A stretch of DNA of 64,000 bases from Candidatus Foliamicus numerosus (lineage in GTDB: Bacteria > Pseudomonadota > Gammaproteobacteria > Steroidobacterales > Foliamicaceae): positions 98,340-162,339 of the forward strand of contig JAPYNE010000014.1 in NCBI GenBank assembly GCA_028285945.1. The letters run 5' to 3'. The notes under the pieces were generated by a model that saw nothing but the letters and a program-made list of their open reading frames with translations, ran no database searches and had not been told where the DNA came from. Position 1 is the stretch's first letter. Each line of letters starts with the position of its first letter. Positions 1 to 11,257 of the stretch are shown here, piece by piece. The translations under genes were made by a program, and so were the position numbers.

Positions 1-887
1 CGCTGGGAGAGGCCCTGCGCCACGCGGCCCGCCGCCTGCGGGACACAAGCGAAAGCCCCAAGCTGGACGGCGAACTGCTGCTGGCGCACGCGCTGGGCGT
101 TCAGCGCACGGATCTGTTCGCCCGCAGCCATGAAACCCTGAACCAGGCGCACGCCAAGCGGTTCCAAGAGCTGATTGAACAGCGCGCCGAGGGGCGCCCC
201 GTGGCGCAGATCATCGGCCGTAAGGAATTCTTCTCCCTGGAATTCGAGATTACGGCGGACGCGCTCACGCCCCGGCCGGAATCGGAATTACTGGTGGAAG
301 CGGCATCCGCCCACCTTGAATCGATGGGCGGCCGCGCCCGTTGCATGGAATTGGGCACCGGCTGCGGGTCGGCGGCGATCGCGCTGGCGCGGCAATGGCC
401 CAACTGCGACATCACCGCGACGGACATTTGCTCGGCGGCGCTGGAACTGGCGCGCCGCAATGCCGCGAGACTGGCCCCCGACCGGATTCGCCTCGCACAG
501 GGTTCGTGGTACGAGGCCGCCGGAAAAAAGTCGCGGTTCGATGTCATCATCGCCAATCCTCCGTACGTGGAATCGCGGCTTTGCCGCTTGGGGCCGCTGC
601 GTTACGAGCCGCGCCGGGCGCTCGACGGCGGCAGCGACGGGCTGCGCCACCTGCGCGCGGTTATTGCAGGCGCGCCGCGGCATCTCAGTCCGGGCGGAAT
701 CCTAGCCGTGGAACACGGCGCGAATCAGGGAAAGCGGGTGCGGGAACTGATGTCTGAAGCCGGCCTCGCAAGGCCGGTCAGCCAGCGCGACCTCGCAGGT
801 CATGAGCGGGTCAGCGCGGCACGGAAGGCCGAACCGGAAAAAGAGCGCCGGACCGGGCCTTGGAACCCGATCCGGCGCAAAAGTTGA
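1..887 (+). CDS. prmC: Peptide chain release factor N5-glutamine methyltransferase PrmC (5' end cut by window)
   Basis: PrmC methylates the glutamine of the GGQ motif of release factors RF1 and RF2 using S-adenosylmethionine in the cytoplasm. The reading frame is open from base 3, so the start lies before the window. The visible part has the N-terminal helical substrate domain, the SAM-binding motif ELGTGCGSAAIALA (about base 350) and the diagnostic catalytic NPPY motif (IIANPPYVE, about base 555). The last 20 or so residues are a basic tail beyond the usual end of the Rossmann domain. It converges on the next gene with only a 16-base gap. The family call is firm; only the start is missing. 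Confidence 0.95.
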   Translation, partial: LGEALRHAARRLRDTSESPKLDGELLLAHALGVQRTDLFARSHETLNQAHAKRFQELIEQRAEGRPVAQIIGRKEFFSLEFEITADALTPRPESELLVEAASAHLESMGGRARCMELGTGCGSAAIALARQWPNCDITATDICSAALELARRNAARLAPDRIRLAQGSWYEAAGKKSRFDVIIANPPYVESRLCRLGPLRYEPRRALDGGSDGLRHLRAVIAGAPRHLSPGGILAVEHGANQGKRVRELMSEAGLARPVSQRDLAGHERVSAARKAEPEKERRTGPWNPIRRKS

Positions 888-903
888 CGCGGGCGGCGGA
901 AGG

Positions 904-1989
904 CTACTGCGGAGCCAAGCCTCCCATCAAGGTAGCCGGAGCGACCTCACGGGCCACGCGGAAGCCCAAGTTGAAGCTGCGGCTATCCGCGGCCAGCCAG
1001 CTGCGGCTGGCCGAACGCATCCGCTCCGGCAGATTGCTCCAGGAGCCGCCGCGCAAAATCCGCGCGGCGCAGGCTGCGGCCCGGTTCGGGCTGGCATCCG
1101 GCGATCCTCCGGCATCACTCTGATCGGGACAGTCCTGAACCCACTCCCACACATTGCCGTGCATGTCGTGCAGGCCGAAGGCATTGGCGGCAAAAGCACC
1201 CGCGGGCGCGGTCGTCTGGCCAGCCCAGCGCGACTCGCAGGTCGCGCAATTGGCGCGCCTGCGCCCCACCGCATTGCCCCAAGCGTACCGGCTCGACGAG
1301 CCGGCGCGCGCCGCATATTCCCATTCGACCTCGGTGGGCAGGCGATATTCCTGACCCGTTTCGGATGAAAGCCACTCCACGTAGGCCCGGGCATCTTCCC
1401 AGCTTACGCAGGTGACCGGATGATTATCGGTTTGCCGGAAACCCGGCTGACGCCAGCCGCGGGCTGTGCGCCGGCGCTCGGGGCCGTAGTCCTGGGACAT
1501 GCAGGATCCCGTCGCCCTATATCCGGTGGCCTCCACAAAGCGACCGAATTCCTCTCGTGTGACTTCCAGCCGAGACAGCGCAAAGGCGCGTTCGATCTCC
1601 ACTTCGCGAATCGGGAGCTCGCGTGCTTGGCAGTCGCGCCCGGAAACGCAGCCCATCATGAAACTGCCGTCGGGAACCACCACCATTTCCGGACCGCGGC
1701 CCCCCGAGGACAACGCATCGGTCAGGCTGTCGCCAGGAGCGATTGTGATCTCGGCCTTGTTGTACACCGCATCGGACTGCGCCGGACCGCCGTCGGCGGG
1801 CTGCGAAAAGGCCAGCGCGGCAAGGGCCAAGCAGGCGATCATCGAACTGCTAGAGGAAACGCGCCGATAACAGCGACTCGAACTCCGGGCTTGAGTGTGA
1901 ACGGTAAAGCGGGCGGACCCCAAGAGATAGCCGCACTCGCCTTTATCATTTGCCAGCCAAAGGCATGGCAGGGCGCTTCTGGTTTGCAT
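904..1989 (-). CDS. Secreted SUMF1/EgtB/PvdO-fold (formylglycine-generating-enzyme-like) protein
   Basis: The C-terminal 250 residues are a classic sulfatase-modifying-factor fold: a VPDGSFMMG entry, LPTEVEWEYAARAG, then HDMHGNVWEWVQD, RILRGGSW and a final LGFRVAR. True formylglycine-generating enzymes carry a cysteine pair just after RGGS; here that stretch reads RGGSWSNLPERMRS with no cysteine, so sulfatase activation is unlikely and a binding or structural role is more plausible (inference). The ATG at 1989 has a good GAGGAAAAAG ribosome site; a second possible start at 1842 begins directly with a signal-peptide-like stretch (MIACLALAALAFS), so export is likely either way. It is divergent from the Xre/RES pair across an AT-rich gap. 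Partner unknown. Confidence 0.8.
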   Translation of the reverse strand: MQTRSALPCLWLANDKGECGYLLGSARFTVHTQARSSSRCYRRVSSSSSMIACLALAALAFSQPADGGPAQSDAVYNKAEITIAPGDSLTDALSSGGRGPEMVVVPDGSFMMGCVSGRDCQARELPIREVEIERAFALSRLEVTREEFGRFVEATGYRATGSCMSQDYGPERRRTARGWRQPGFRQTDNHPVTCVSWEDARAYVEWLSSETGQEYRLPTEVEWEYAARAGSSSRYAWGNAVGRRRANCATCESRWAGQTTAPAGAFAANAFGLHDMHGNVWEWVQDCPDQSDAGGSPDASPNRAAACAARILRGGSWSNLPERMRSASRSWLAADSRSFNLGFRVAREVAPATLMGGLAPQ

Positions 1990-2150
1990 GGCTTTTTCCT
2001 CGTTTAACTCCGCGGCCACATGCCACGGAAGTAATGCCAGTGTAATAGAAGCGCCCAACCATGAGTCAATATGTTTTTTTAATGAAATTTTTAATTCACG
2101 CAAAAAATAGTTCAGAAATCCATTTATTTGCGTTATCTCTTTCACAAATA

Positions 2151-2188
2151 TGTATCATTCAAGACAACCAAAAGATTCTTATGATACA
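2151..2188. promoter_or_regulatory. Inverted repeat in AT-rich divergent promoter region, candidate operator
   Basis: The 1990-2235 gap is far more AT-rich than its surroundings. It holds an 8-bp inverted repeat, TGTATCAT at 2151-2158 and ATGATACA at 2181-2188, separated by 22 bases, with more ATGAT-type sites at 2218-2223 and 2234-2240. Xre-type antitoxins usually repress their own promoter through such sites, so this may be the operator of the downstream pair. That role is inference from position only. Confidence 0.3.
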
Positions 2189-2235
2189 AAATCCTCCCGA
2201 TTGATAGTTTTATTTGATATGATTAGTTGTCTCAT

Positions 2236-2676
2236 ATGATAGTTTCACCGAAGCAAATCGGCAAAATTCTGGGCGGGCGGGCGATTGTTGGCCGACGGGT
2301 GCGGACGCTTAAGGATCTGGACGAACTGGTGCTGGGCGGGCTGCCCAAAGCGGCGCTCAACGCGCTGATCGACCGGCTCAAGGCGGCCGGCGAGCCGGAG
2401 TTCGCGGTGCGGCTGCGCAACGGCATCGTTCCCCGGGCCACCTACCACCGGGTCGAGCGCCTGAACCGACAGGCTAGCGAAACCGTGGAGCGTCTGGCGC
2501 GCCTCTACGCGATCGTGCTCGCGGCATTCGAGGACCCGCAGGCTGCTTCCCGATTCCTGTGCTGCCCGCATGCCGAACTGGGCAACCGCATTCCGCTGGA
2601 AGTGGCGCTGACGGAAATTGGTGGGCGCATCGTTGAGGAAGTGATCGAACGCGGGCTGCACGGCTTCCCCGCGTAG
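2236..2676 (+). CDS. Xre/MbcA/ParS-type antitoxin with toxin-binding domain
   Basis: A 146-residue protein with a short N-terminal helix-turn-helix-like half and the C-terminal DUF2384 toxin-binding domain typical of antitoxins that pair with RES toxins. The DLDELVLGGLPKAALNAL stretch is the characteristic entry of the family. The C-terminal part (LARLYAIVLAAFED, PLEVALTEIGGRIVEEVI) matches the usual MbcA/ParS helices. No strong Shine-Dalgarno is visible; ATG 2236 is chosen over TTG 2227. The RES toxin starts 9 bases after its stop, the standard antitoxin-first order. Expected function: bind and neutralise the toxin and autorepress transcription. Confidence 0.85.
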   Translation: MIVSPKQIGKILGGRAIVGRRVRTLKDLDELVLGGLPKAALNALIDRLKAAGEPEFAVRLRNGIVPRATYHRVERLNRQASETVERLARLYAIVLAAFEDPQAASRFLCCPHAELGNRIPLEVALTEIGGRIVEEVIERGLHGFPA

Positions 2677-2685
2677 CGGCAAACC

Positions 2686-3141
2686 ATGAACGCGTATCGC
2701 ATCGTCAGTCCCGACTACCTGGATGCCGGGGGCCTGGGCACCTACCGCTGGGGCAGCCGCTGGATCAGCCCGCGCCGCCGCGCCGTGCATGCGGCCGCCA
2801 CCTACTCGCTGGCAGTGCTGGAAAACCTGATGCACTGGCAGCGCAGCGAATTGCCGGCGGGCCTGCTGTGCGTGGTGATGGAAATACCGCCCGATATCCC
2901 CCAGGAACGGATCCAGCGTTCGCAGCTTCCCGCTGTGGGCGCGGGCGGCTACGAGCCGTACCGCGAGTTGGGCGATCCATGGTATGAGCGGGCTGAATCA
3001 GCGGTCTTGTGGATTCCGTCGCTGGTGTCGCCGCACGAATGGAACGTGATGCTCAACCAGACGCATGCCGACTTCCCGCGCATTACCGTCCACGGCGGCG
3101 TGCCGGCACAGATGGACCACAGCATCTTCCCCGCCGCATAG
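2686..3141 (+). CDS. RES-domain toxin (NAD+-consuming)
   Basis: A 151-residue RES-domain protein. Family members such as MbcT degrade NAD+ (phosphorolysis or hydrolysis) and stop growth when not held by their Xre-type antitoxin. The fold markers are present: YRIVSPDY at the N-terminus, GLGTYRWGSRW (Arg21 region), YSLAVLENLMH with Glu46, LGDPWYERAESAVLWIPS, and the C-terminal NVMLNQTHADF. Length is normal for the family and the frame is intact, so the toxin may be active. It lies 9 bases after the antitoxin gene and must be co-transcribed with it. Confidence 0.88.
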   Translation: MNAYRIVSPDYLDAGGLGTYRWGSRWISPRRRAVHAAATYSLAVLENLMHWQRSELPAGLLCVVMEIPPDIPQERIQRSQLPAVGAGGYEPYRELGDPWYERAESAVLWIPSLVSPHEWNVMLNQTHADFPRITVHGGVPAQMDHSIFPAA

Positions 3142-3166
3142 CAGCGCGCACCTCGGCCCTTACGCC

Positions 3167-4312
3167 CTACTCGTACGCGACCACGGCGTTGGTGCAGCGC
3201 GCGCCCACCCGGGTGCGCGACACCTCGCGCCGTTGCATCACGTCGATCAGGACAACATAGCCTTGCTCTTGCTCGACCACGCTGTTCGGCCAGTGATACA
3301 CGATCGGCGGCAATCGTTCGACCACAGACACGGCGATCAGCTTGCCCCCTTCCAGCACCGCGACCTCCGGTTTGCCGGCCATGTCCAAGCCTGTCAACCC
3401 ATGTATCTCCAACTCCGAGAGGACCTCGCCCGTGTCGCGGTCGCACGCACGCAGCGTCCCCAAAAGCGCATTCTAGTAGAAGAGATATATGAGCGGCTCC
3501 TCGATACGGCCCCAAGGCGGGTGCATCCCCTTGTTGTTCTCTAGGTGCCGCAGCGGCGATTTCTCGCCCGTTCGCGTGCTGATGACCTGAACCCCGCCCT
3601 TGCTCGCTTCGGCGACGACTTCACCGTCGTTGTTGACTTCTCGACCGTGGCTGGGCCAGATCGCTGCGACATGGCTGCCATCCGGAGACCATGTCGCAGC
3701 CCTTGATATGACTGACGGCATCCCGCGCAGCACCTCCCCGGTGTCGGCATCCCACACTTGCATGATCGCGCCGGTGTCTTTGTACAGCCCGCCATACGAC
3801 ACGTACAACTCGCGCCCGTCCGGCGACACGACCACCCGATAGGCTTCCCGCATGGGCTCGGCCATCATTTTCCTGCTTGGCGGCGCTTCCCCCGCGCGCG
3901 CCTTCTCAAGCAGGTTGTTCTCCCGGCTGGTGGGGAAGCGCCCCGCCACCTCGAACTCCCCGCCGCCCACGCGCAAGGATGTCACCGGCCACATGGGCGG
4001 CGACCATTTCTTGTTCATGCTGGCGACGTACAGCCGCGAGCGAACCGGATCGTAAGCAAGATGATGAGGCGCGCCCACCCACTCAAGGGGCTCGGACACG
4101 TCCGTCAGTTGCCCGGCGAGCAGGTCCACGCGGTAGGCGCGACTTTCGCTACGGTAATCGCCGCCGCACACCACATAGGCCACGGGGAAGGTCGATGCCC
4201 CTCCTTCGCTCCACAACCACAATGCGGTCGCCGCCAGCACCGCCGCCAGCCCGCCTGCCGCTGCGGCATGCCGCATCCTCACGGCGCGCGCCAGCGCATG
4301 CCTTTTAGCCAT
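3167..4312 (-). pseudogene. Membrane-anchored beta-propeller-like protein gene interrupted by an in-frame TAG
   Basis: The frame encodes an N-terminal membrane anchor (AAAGGLAAVLAATALWLW), then propeller-like blades (VDLLAGQLTDVSEPLEW, VVSPDGRELYVSYGG, MQVWDADTGEVL, ATWSPDGSHVAAIWPS). It stops at a TAG codon (3473-3475). The same frame then continues for about 100 residues (RACDRDTGEVLSELEIHGL to the stop at 3167) with more blade-like sequence, so one gene of about 380 codons seems to have been split by a point mutation. It resembles YVTN-type or quinohaemoprotein-amine-dehydrogenase-like propellers; the specific function is not recognised. It starts 7 bases after the stop of the preceding small gene, suggesting one transcript. 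Confidence 0.6.
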
Positions 4313-4319
4313 GCTTGCC

Positions 4320-4607
4320 TCACTCCCAAGGCTTCTCCTTCATATGCTTGCGGATGGCGGCGGCGTATGCGCATCGCCTTGGATAATCCTTGCAATTTCT
4401 CTCGCCTTTGTTTCCATTTGGAGAATATATGCTCCGCCCCGTGTTGTAGCGCGAGAATGCGTCGTCCCATATGTTGTTCGGATCGCCAGCGGGATTTGAT
4501 GACCATTTGTCCGCTTCACCATTGATGACTGCCAGTCGATAATTCTCGCTGAAATAAGCCTCCGCTTCGGCATAACGGTCGGCGAGGTATTGCGCGCCTT
4601 CGCTCAT
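4320..4607 (-). CDS. Small protein resembling the C-terminus of a lytic transglycosylase, likely fragment
   Basis: A 95-residue frame beginning at an ATG preceded by GGGAG. The middle (DDAFSRYNTGRSIYSP) resembles the ALSRYN-type motif of lytic transglycosylase (SLT) domains, followed by a tail that includes YPRRCAYAAAIRKHM. The catalytic glutamate half of an SLT domain is absent, so it is either a remnant of a peptidoglycan hydrolase or a small unknown protein. A truncated palindromic repeat lies just upstream of its start, where the rest of the gene would be expected. It is followed at 7 bases by the beta-propeller gene. Confidence 0.45.
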   Translation of the reverse strand: MSEGAQYLADRYAEAEAYFSENYRLAVINGEADKWSSNPAGDPNNIWDDAFSRYNTGRSIYSPNGNKGERNCKDYPRRCAYAAAIRKHMKEKPWE

Positions 4608-4621
4608 GTTCTCCCGCCAAT

Positions 4622-4687
4622 CCCCATGGATGGGTTCATGCGTCTCCCGGAGGAGGGGGCGGGATAAGGCGAGGGCCGGCAAAATCC
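4622..4687 (-). repeat. Truncated copy of the palindromic repeat family
   Basis: The half-core CCCCATGGATGGGTTCATGCGT (reverse orientation) is followed by an arm beginning CTCCCGGAGGAGGGGGCGGG. The arm and its continuation to 4687 closely match the outer flank of the copy at 35952 (GGATTTTGCC, GCCCTCGCC, CCCGCCC). The inner hairpin and the opposite arm are missing, so no long stem can form here. It lies between the stop of metH and the small gene. Confidence 0.7.
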
Positions 4688-4711
4688 AACAAGCCCCCAG
4701 TGCCGGAAGGG

Positions 4712-8397
<3,686 letters not shown>

Positions 8398-8401
<4 letters not shown>

Positions 8402-9303
8402 GACGGCGGCGCCGCGGGGCTCATCCCCAGGGCCTCGAAGATCGCCGCGGGCAGCGCCGCGCGGTTCATCGTATAGAGATGAAACCGCTCAACGCCCTGC
8501 TCGGCCAGGTCCCTGACCTGGTCCACGGAGAAGCGCCGGGCGATGCGCCCGCCCGCCTCGCTGTCGCCATCCACCTTATCGAAGCGATTCTTCAGCGCTT
8601 GCGGCACTTCCACATGCGTCTTGCCCGCAAAAGAGAAGACCTGCCGGACGCTGTACAAAGGCATGATGCCCGGCGCCAGCCGGTCGCCGATTCCCGCGGC
8701 CGCGAAGGCGTCCCGCAGCCGGTAGAACCTGCTGTTGTCCAGAAAGAACTGGGTAATGGCCAAGTCGGCCCCGGCGTCGAGTTTGCGCTTCACGAACTCC
8801 GCATGCCGGGCCAAGGCCGCCTTGTCGCCTCCCGAATGCTCGGGATGCGCGCCCACGATCACTTCCCGAATGCCAAGCGCCTTCAGGTCGGCGATCATTT
8901 CCAGGGTTGATTCGTAGCCATAATCGCGGGCCGCGCCGGGCACGCCGGCGGCGGGAATATCGCCGCGCAGCGCAATCATTCGCGTCACGCCCTCGGCCAG
9001 ATACGCCCGCACGATTTCCCGCACCTCGTCGCGCGTATGCGTAATGTGCGTGAGATGGGGGGCGCAGTCCATCCCGTAATCGCGGCGGATCCGCCGCACC
9101 CAGTTGGCTGTCCCCTCGCGGGTCGAGCCTCCGGCTCCATAAGACACAGTGCAGAACAGCGGGCCGTAGGGAATCAGCGCATCCAGCGTTTTGGCGAGGC
9201 GCAGCGCCATCTCCTCCGAGCGCGGCGGAAAATACTCCAGCGAAATTCGGGGGTGAGGTTTCATGGCTTTGGGGGCGTGGACATTTAGGGCAGCGCGCAT
9301 CAT
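8398..9303 (-). CDS. metF: Methylenetetrahydrofolate reductase MetF
   Basis: Reduces 5,10-methylenetetrahydrofolate to 5-methyltetrahydrofolate, the methyl donor used by MetH directly downstream. Recognised by the barrel motifs [50 protein letters not shown] and [13 protein letters not shown]. The ATG at 9303 (ATGATG) is chosen because GAAGGAG lies five bases upstream; a homology-based start at 9264 has no such site. Length of 301 residues is normal. It forms a two-gene methionine operon with metH and is divergent from the MFS gene. Confidence 0.96.
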
Positions 9304-9391
9304 ACTCACTCCTTCGCCAATCTGAACGCGCGGCTCCCCTGCACAGCCTTGCACAGGCCCCGGTCGCCGCCAGACAGTTCGCTAGCCGCCC

Positions 9392-10618
9392 ATGTCCACG
9401 TCCGCATTATCCACGCCCGCGTACCGACGCTTTCTGATCGGCAGCACGGTCACCACGCACGGCTTGTGGATTTTCCGCCTCGCGCTATCCTGGCAGGCAT
9501 GGCTGCTGACGGAATCGGAGTTCTTCGTGGCCGCCGTGGCTTTCGCCACCTATTTCCCGGTGGCCTTGCTGGGGCCGGTGTTCGGCGCCTTCGCGGACCG
9601 CTGGGACCGGCGCAAGTCCGCCCAGGTTTTCAATCTGCTCAATATCGCCAATACCGCCAGCCTGTTCCTGCTGGCGGGCCTGGGCTGGATGACGCCCGCA
9701 GCGCTTTTTACGCTGGCCTTGTGCTTCGGAATCTGCAGCGGCGGCTACACCCCCATGCGCCTGGCGATACTGGCGAACCTGGTTCCTTCGATGCAGCTGG
9801 CCAGCGCCGTGGGGCTGGGCGCGGTGAGCTTCAATATCGCCCGGGTGATCGGACCCGTGCTGGGCGGCTACATCATCAAGCTGTTCGGAACGGCGGCCGC
9901 ATTCGGCGTCAGCTCGGTCACGTTCCTGGGAATGGCCTGGGTGCTGTGGGGATTGAAGCTGCAGCCTGTCGCCCGCAAGCTTGAGCGCGAGATCGGGCTG
10001 GCGCGCATGCTGCGCGACGGCATCCGCTATACCTTCCGGCAGCCCGCGATCTTCTTCTACCTTTTCCTGGTGCTGATTGGCGCCACCTTCGGCCGCGCCA
10101 TCTTCGAGTTGATGGCCCCGTTCGCGGACGAGGTGTTCAATCGCGGCAGCGACGGCATGTCGCAGCTCATTTCCGCCTTCGGCGTGGGCGCGATCGCGGG
10201 CGGGTTTTGGGTGGCCCGAGTCAGGAACCTGGAGCTTCTGCGGCGCTCGGCGGCGGTCTGCGCCGCGCTCACGGGCCTGTTCATCATTTCCTTCGGATTG
10301 ACCGGCGAATTCTGGATTGCGATGCTGCAACTGCCGCTGCTGGGCTTGGTGCTCACAGTGTGCGGCGTAGGCTCGCAAACGCTCACGCAGGCGGTGGTGG
10401 ACGAAAACTACCGCGGCCGGGTTATGAGCCTTTGGAGCACGGTGGCCTTCGGCGGCGTGGCCCTCGGCAGCACGGCCTTGGGCGGATGGGCCGATTCCAT
10501 CGGCCTCACCACCGCCACCGTGTACTGGGGCATGGTGGCGGCGGGCCTCGGGCTGATCGTCATCCTGCTGCTCAAGCGCATCCCCGCCCCCCAAATCGCC
10601 TCCTCCCCCACAAGCTGA
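9392..10618 (+). CDS. Major facilitator superfamily exporter (DHA3/EntS-like)
   Basis: A 408-residue inner-membrane protein with about 12 hydrophobic segments and the MFS loop signature FGAFADRWDRRKSAQ between segments 2 and 3. A second-half repeat is visible around GVALGSTALGGWADSIG. The pattern is closest to the DHA3 group (macrolide or enterobactin exporters of the EntS type), which pump small molecules out using the proton gradient. The substrate cannot be read from the sequence. It stands alone, divergent from metF, and ends against the decayed nucleotidyltransferase remnant. Confidence 0.8.
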   Translation: MSTSALSTPAYRRFLIGSTVTTHGLWIFRLALSWQAWLLTESEFFVAAVAFATYFPVALLGPVFGAFADRWDRRKSAQVFNLLNIANTASLFLLAGLGWMTPAALFTLALCFGICSGGYTPMRLAILANLVPSMQLASAVGLGAVSFNIARVIGPVLGGYIIKLFGTAAAFGVSSVTFLGMAWVLWGLKLQPVARKLEREIGLARMLRDGIRYTFRQPAIFFYLFLVLIGATFGRAIFELMAPFADEVFNRGSDGMSQLISAFGVGAIAGGFWVARVRNLELLRRSAAVCAALTGLFIISFGLTGEFWIAMLQLPLLGLVLTVCGVGSQTLTQAVVDENYRGRVMSLWSTVAFGGVALGSTALGGWADSIGLTTATVYWGMVAAGLGLIVILLLKRIPAPQIASSPTS

Positions 10619-10695
10619 ATGCCCTTGCGCAGTATCTCTCGAACGATCGTCCAATGACCCGGTTGAAGATCGAAGCGCGGCGGCGGGGTGCTCAT
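10618..10695 (-). pseudogene. Remnant (first 26 codons) of an MNT-type nucleotidyltransferase antitoxin
   Basis: Starting at 10695, the minus strand encodes MSTPPPRFDLQPGHWTIVRE and a few more residues, which match the N-terminal helix of minimal nucleotidyltransferases of HEPN-MNT modules. The homology ends at the 3' end of the MFS gene, before the GSRARG-type catalytic motif. Its ATG overlaps the stop of the HEPN partner as ATGA, the expected coupling. The catalytic domain is gone. Confidence 0.6.
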
Positions 10696-11115
10696 GCGAG
10701 GCGTTTCCGCAACTGGTCGCGCAGATAGGCCGCTTCTTCGATGAAGCGCGGAATGGCCTCCACCACCAGGATCGCGGCATCCTCGGCGTAGGCATGGCTC
10801 GTTCGCACGCGTGTCTCGCGGAAGCGGCGCCAGTCCGACCAGCCCCCTAGCAGCAGGCCCTGCTCGTTCGCTGTGCGTATCATGTCCTGGAATGCCATCT
10901 CGTCGAACTGCTCAGGGCTCGCGGAGACGTATTCGAGATAGCGCTTCAGCGCCTTGTGCGCAAGCTCGTAGGTGAACTCGAAACGCTGAATCAAGCCGTC
11001 GCGGATTCTGGATATCGCTGGTGTCTTCGCGGTGCCGCGCCAGCCCTTCTTCAAGACGCCGGAGCGCGCGCTCGAAAAGTTCAGTTACAGGCGCCGCCGT
11101 GTCTTCTCCGCGCAT
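10692..11115 (-). pseudogene. HEPN toxin (HI0074/nucleotidyltransferase-substrate-binding family), frameshifted
   Basis: Two overlapping frames together encode one HEPN protein. The first gives ELFERALRRLEEGLARHRED and TSDIQ; the second gives IRDGLIQRFEFTYELAHKAL and onwards to the stop at 10692. Removing one of the two T bases at 11006-11007 restores a single frame reading TSDIQIRDGLIQRFEF, as in intact relatives. HEPN-MNT pairs are toxin-antitoxin modules in which MNT adenylylates the HEPN RNase; the conserved C-terminal part (TRVRTSHAYAEDAA) holds the RNase-like R-x4-6-H motif. The partner is also truncated, so the module is almost certainly dead, or the base is a sequencing error. Confidence 0.6.
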
Positions 11116-11257
11116 GGGCAATACTGTAGGCTAGCAAAGCAACGCTATCAACCAAAGCGCGCCCGGATGAACGCTGCTTAATAGACATCAATGCGCTGTT
11201 GCATGTTCAAGGCTGATTCGTCCGGCAAACAAGCGCGCGTCCGGCGAGGAATCTGTA

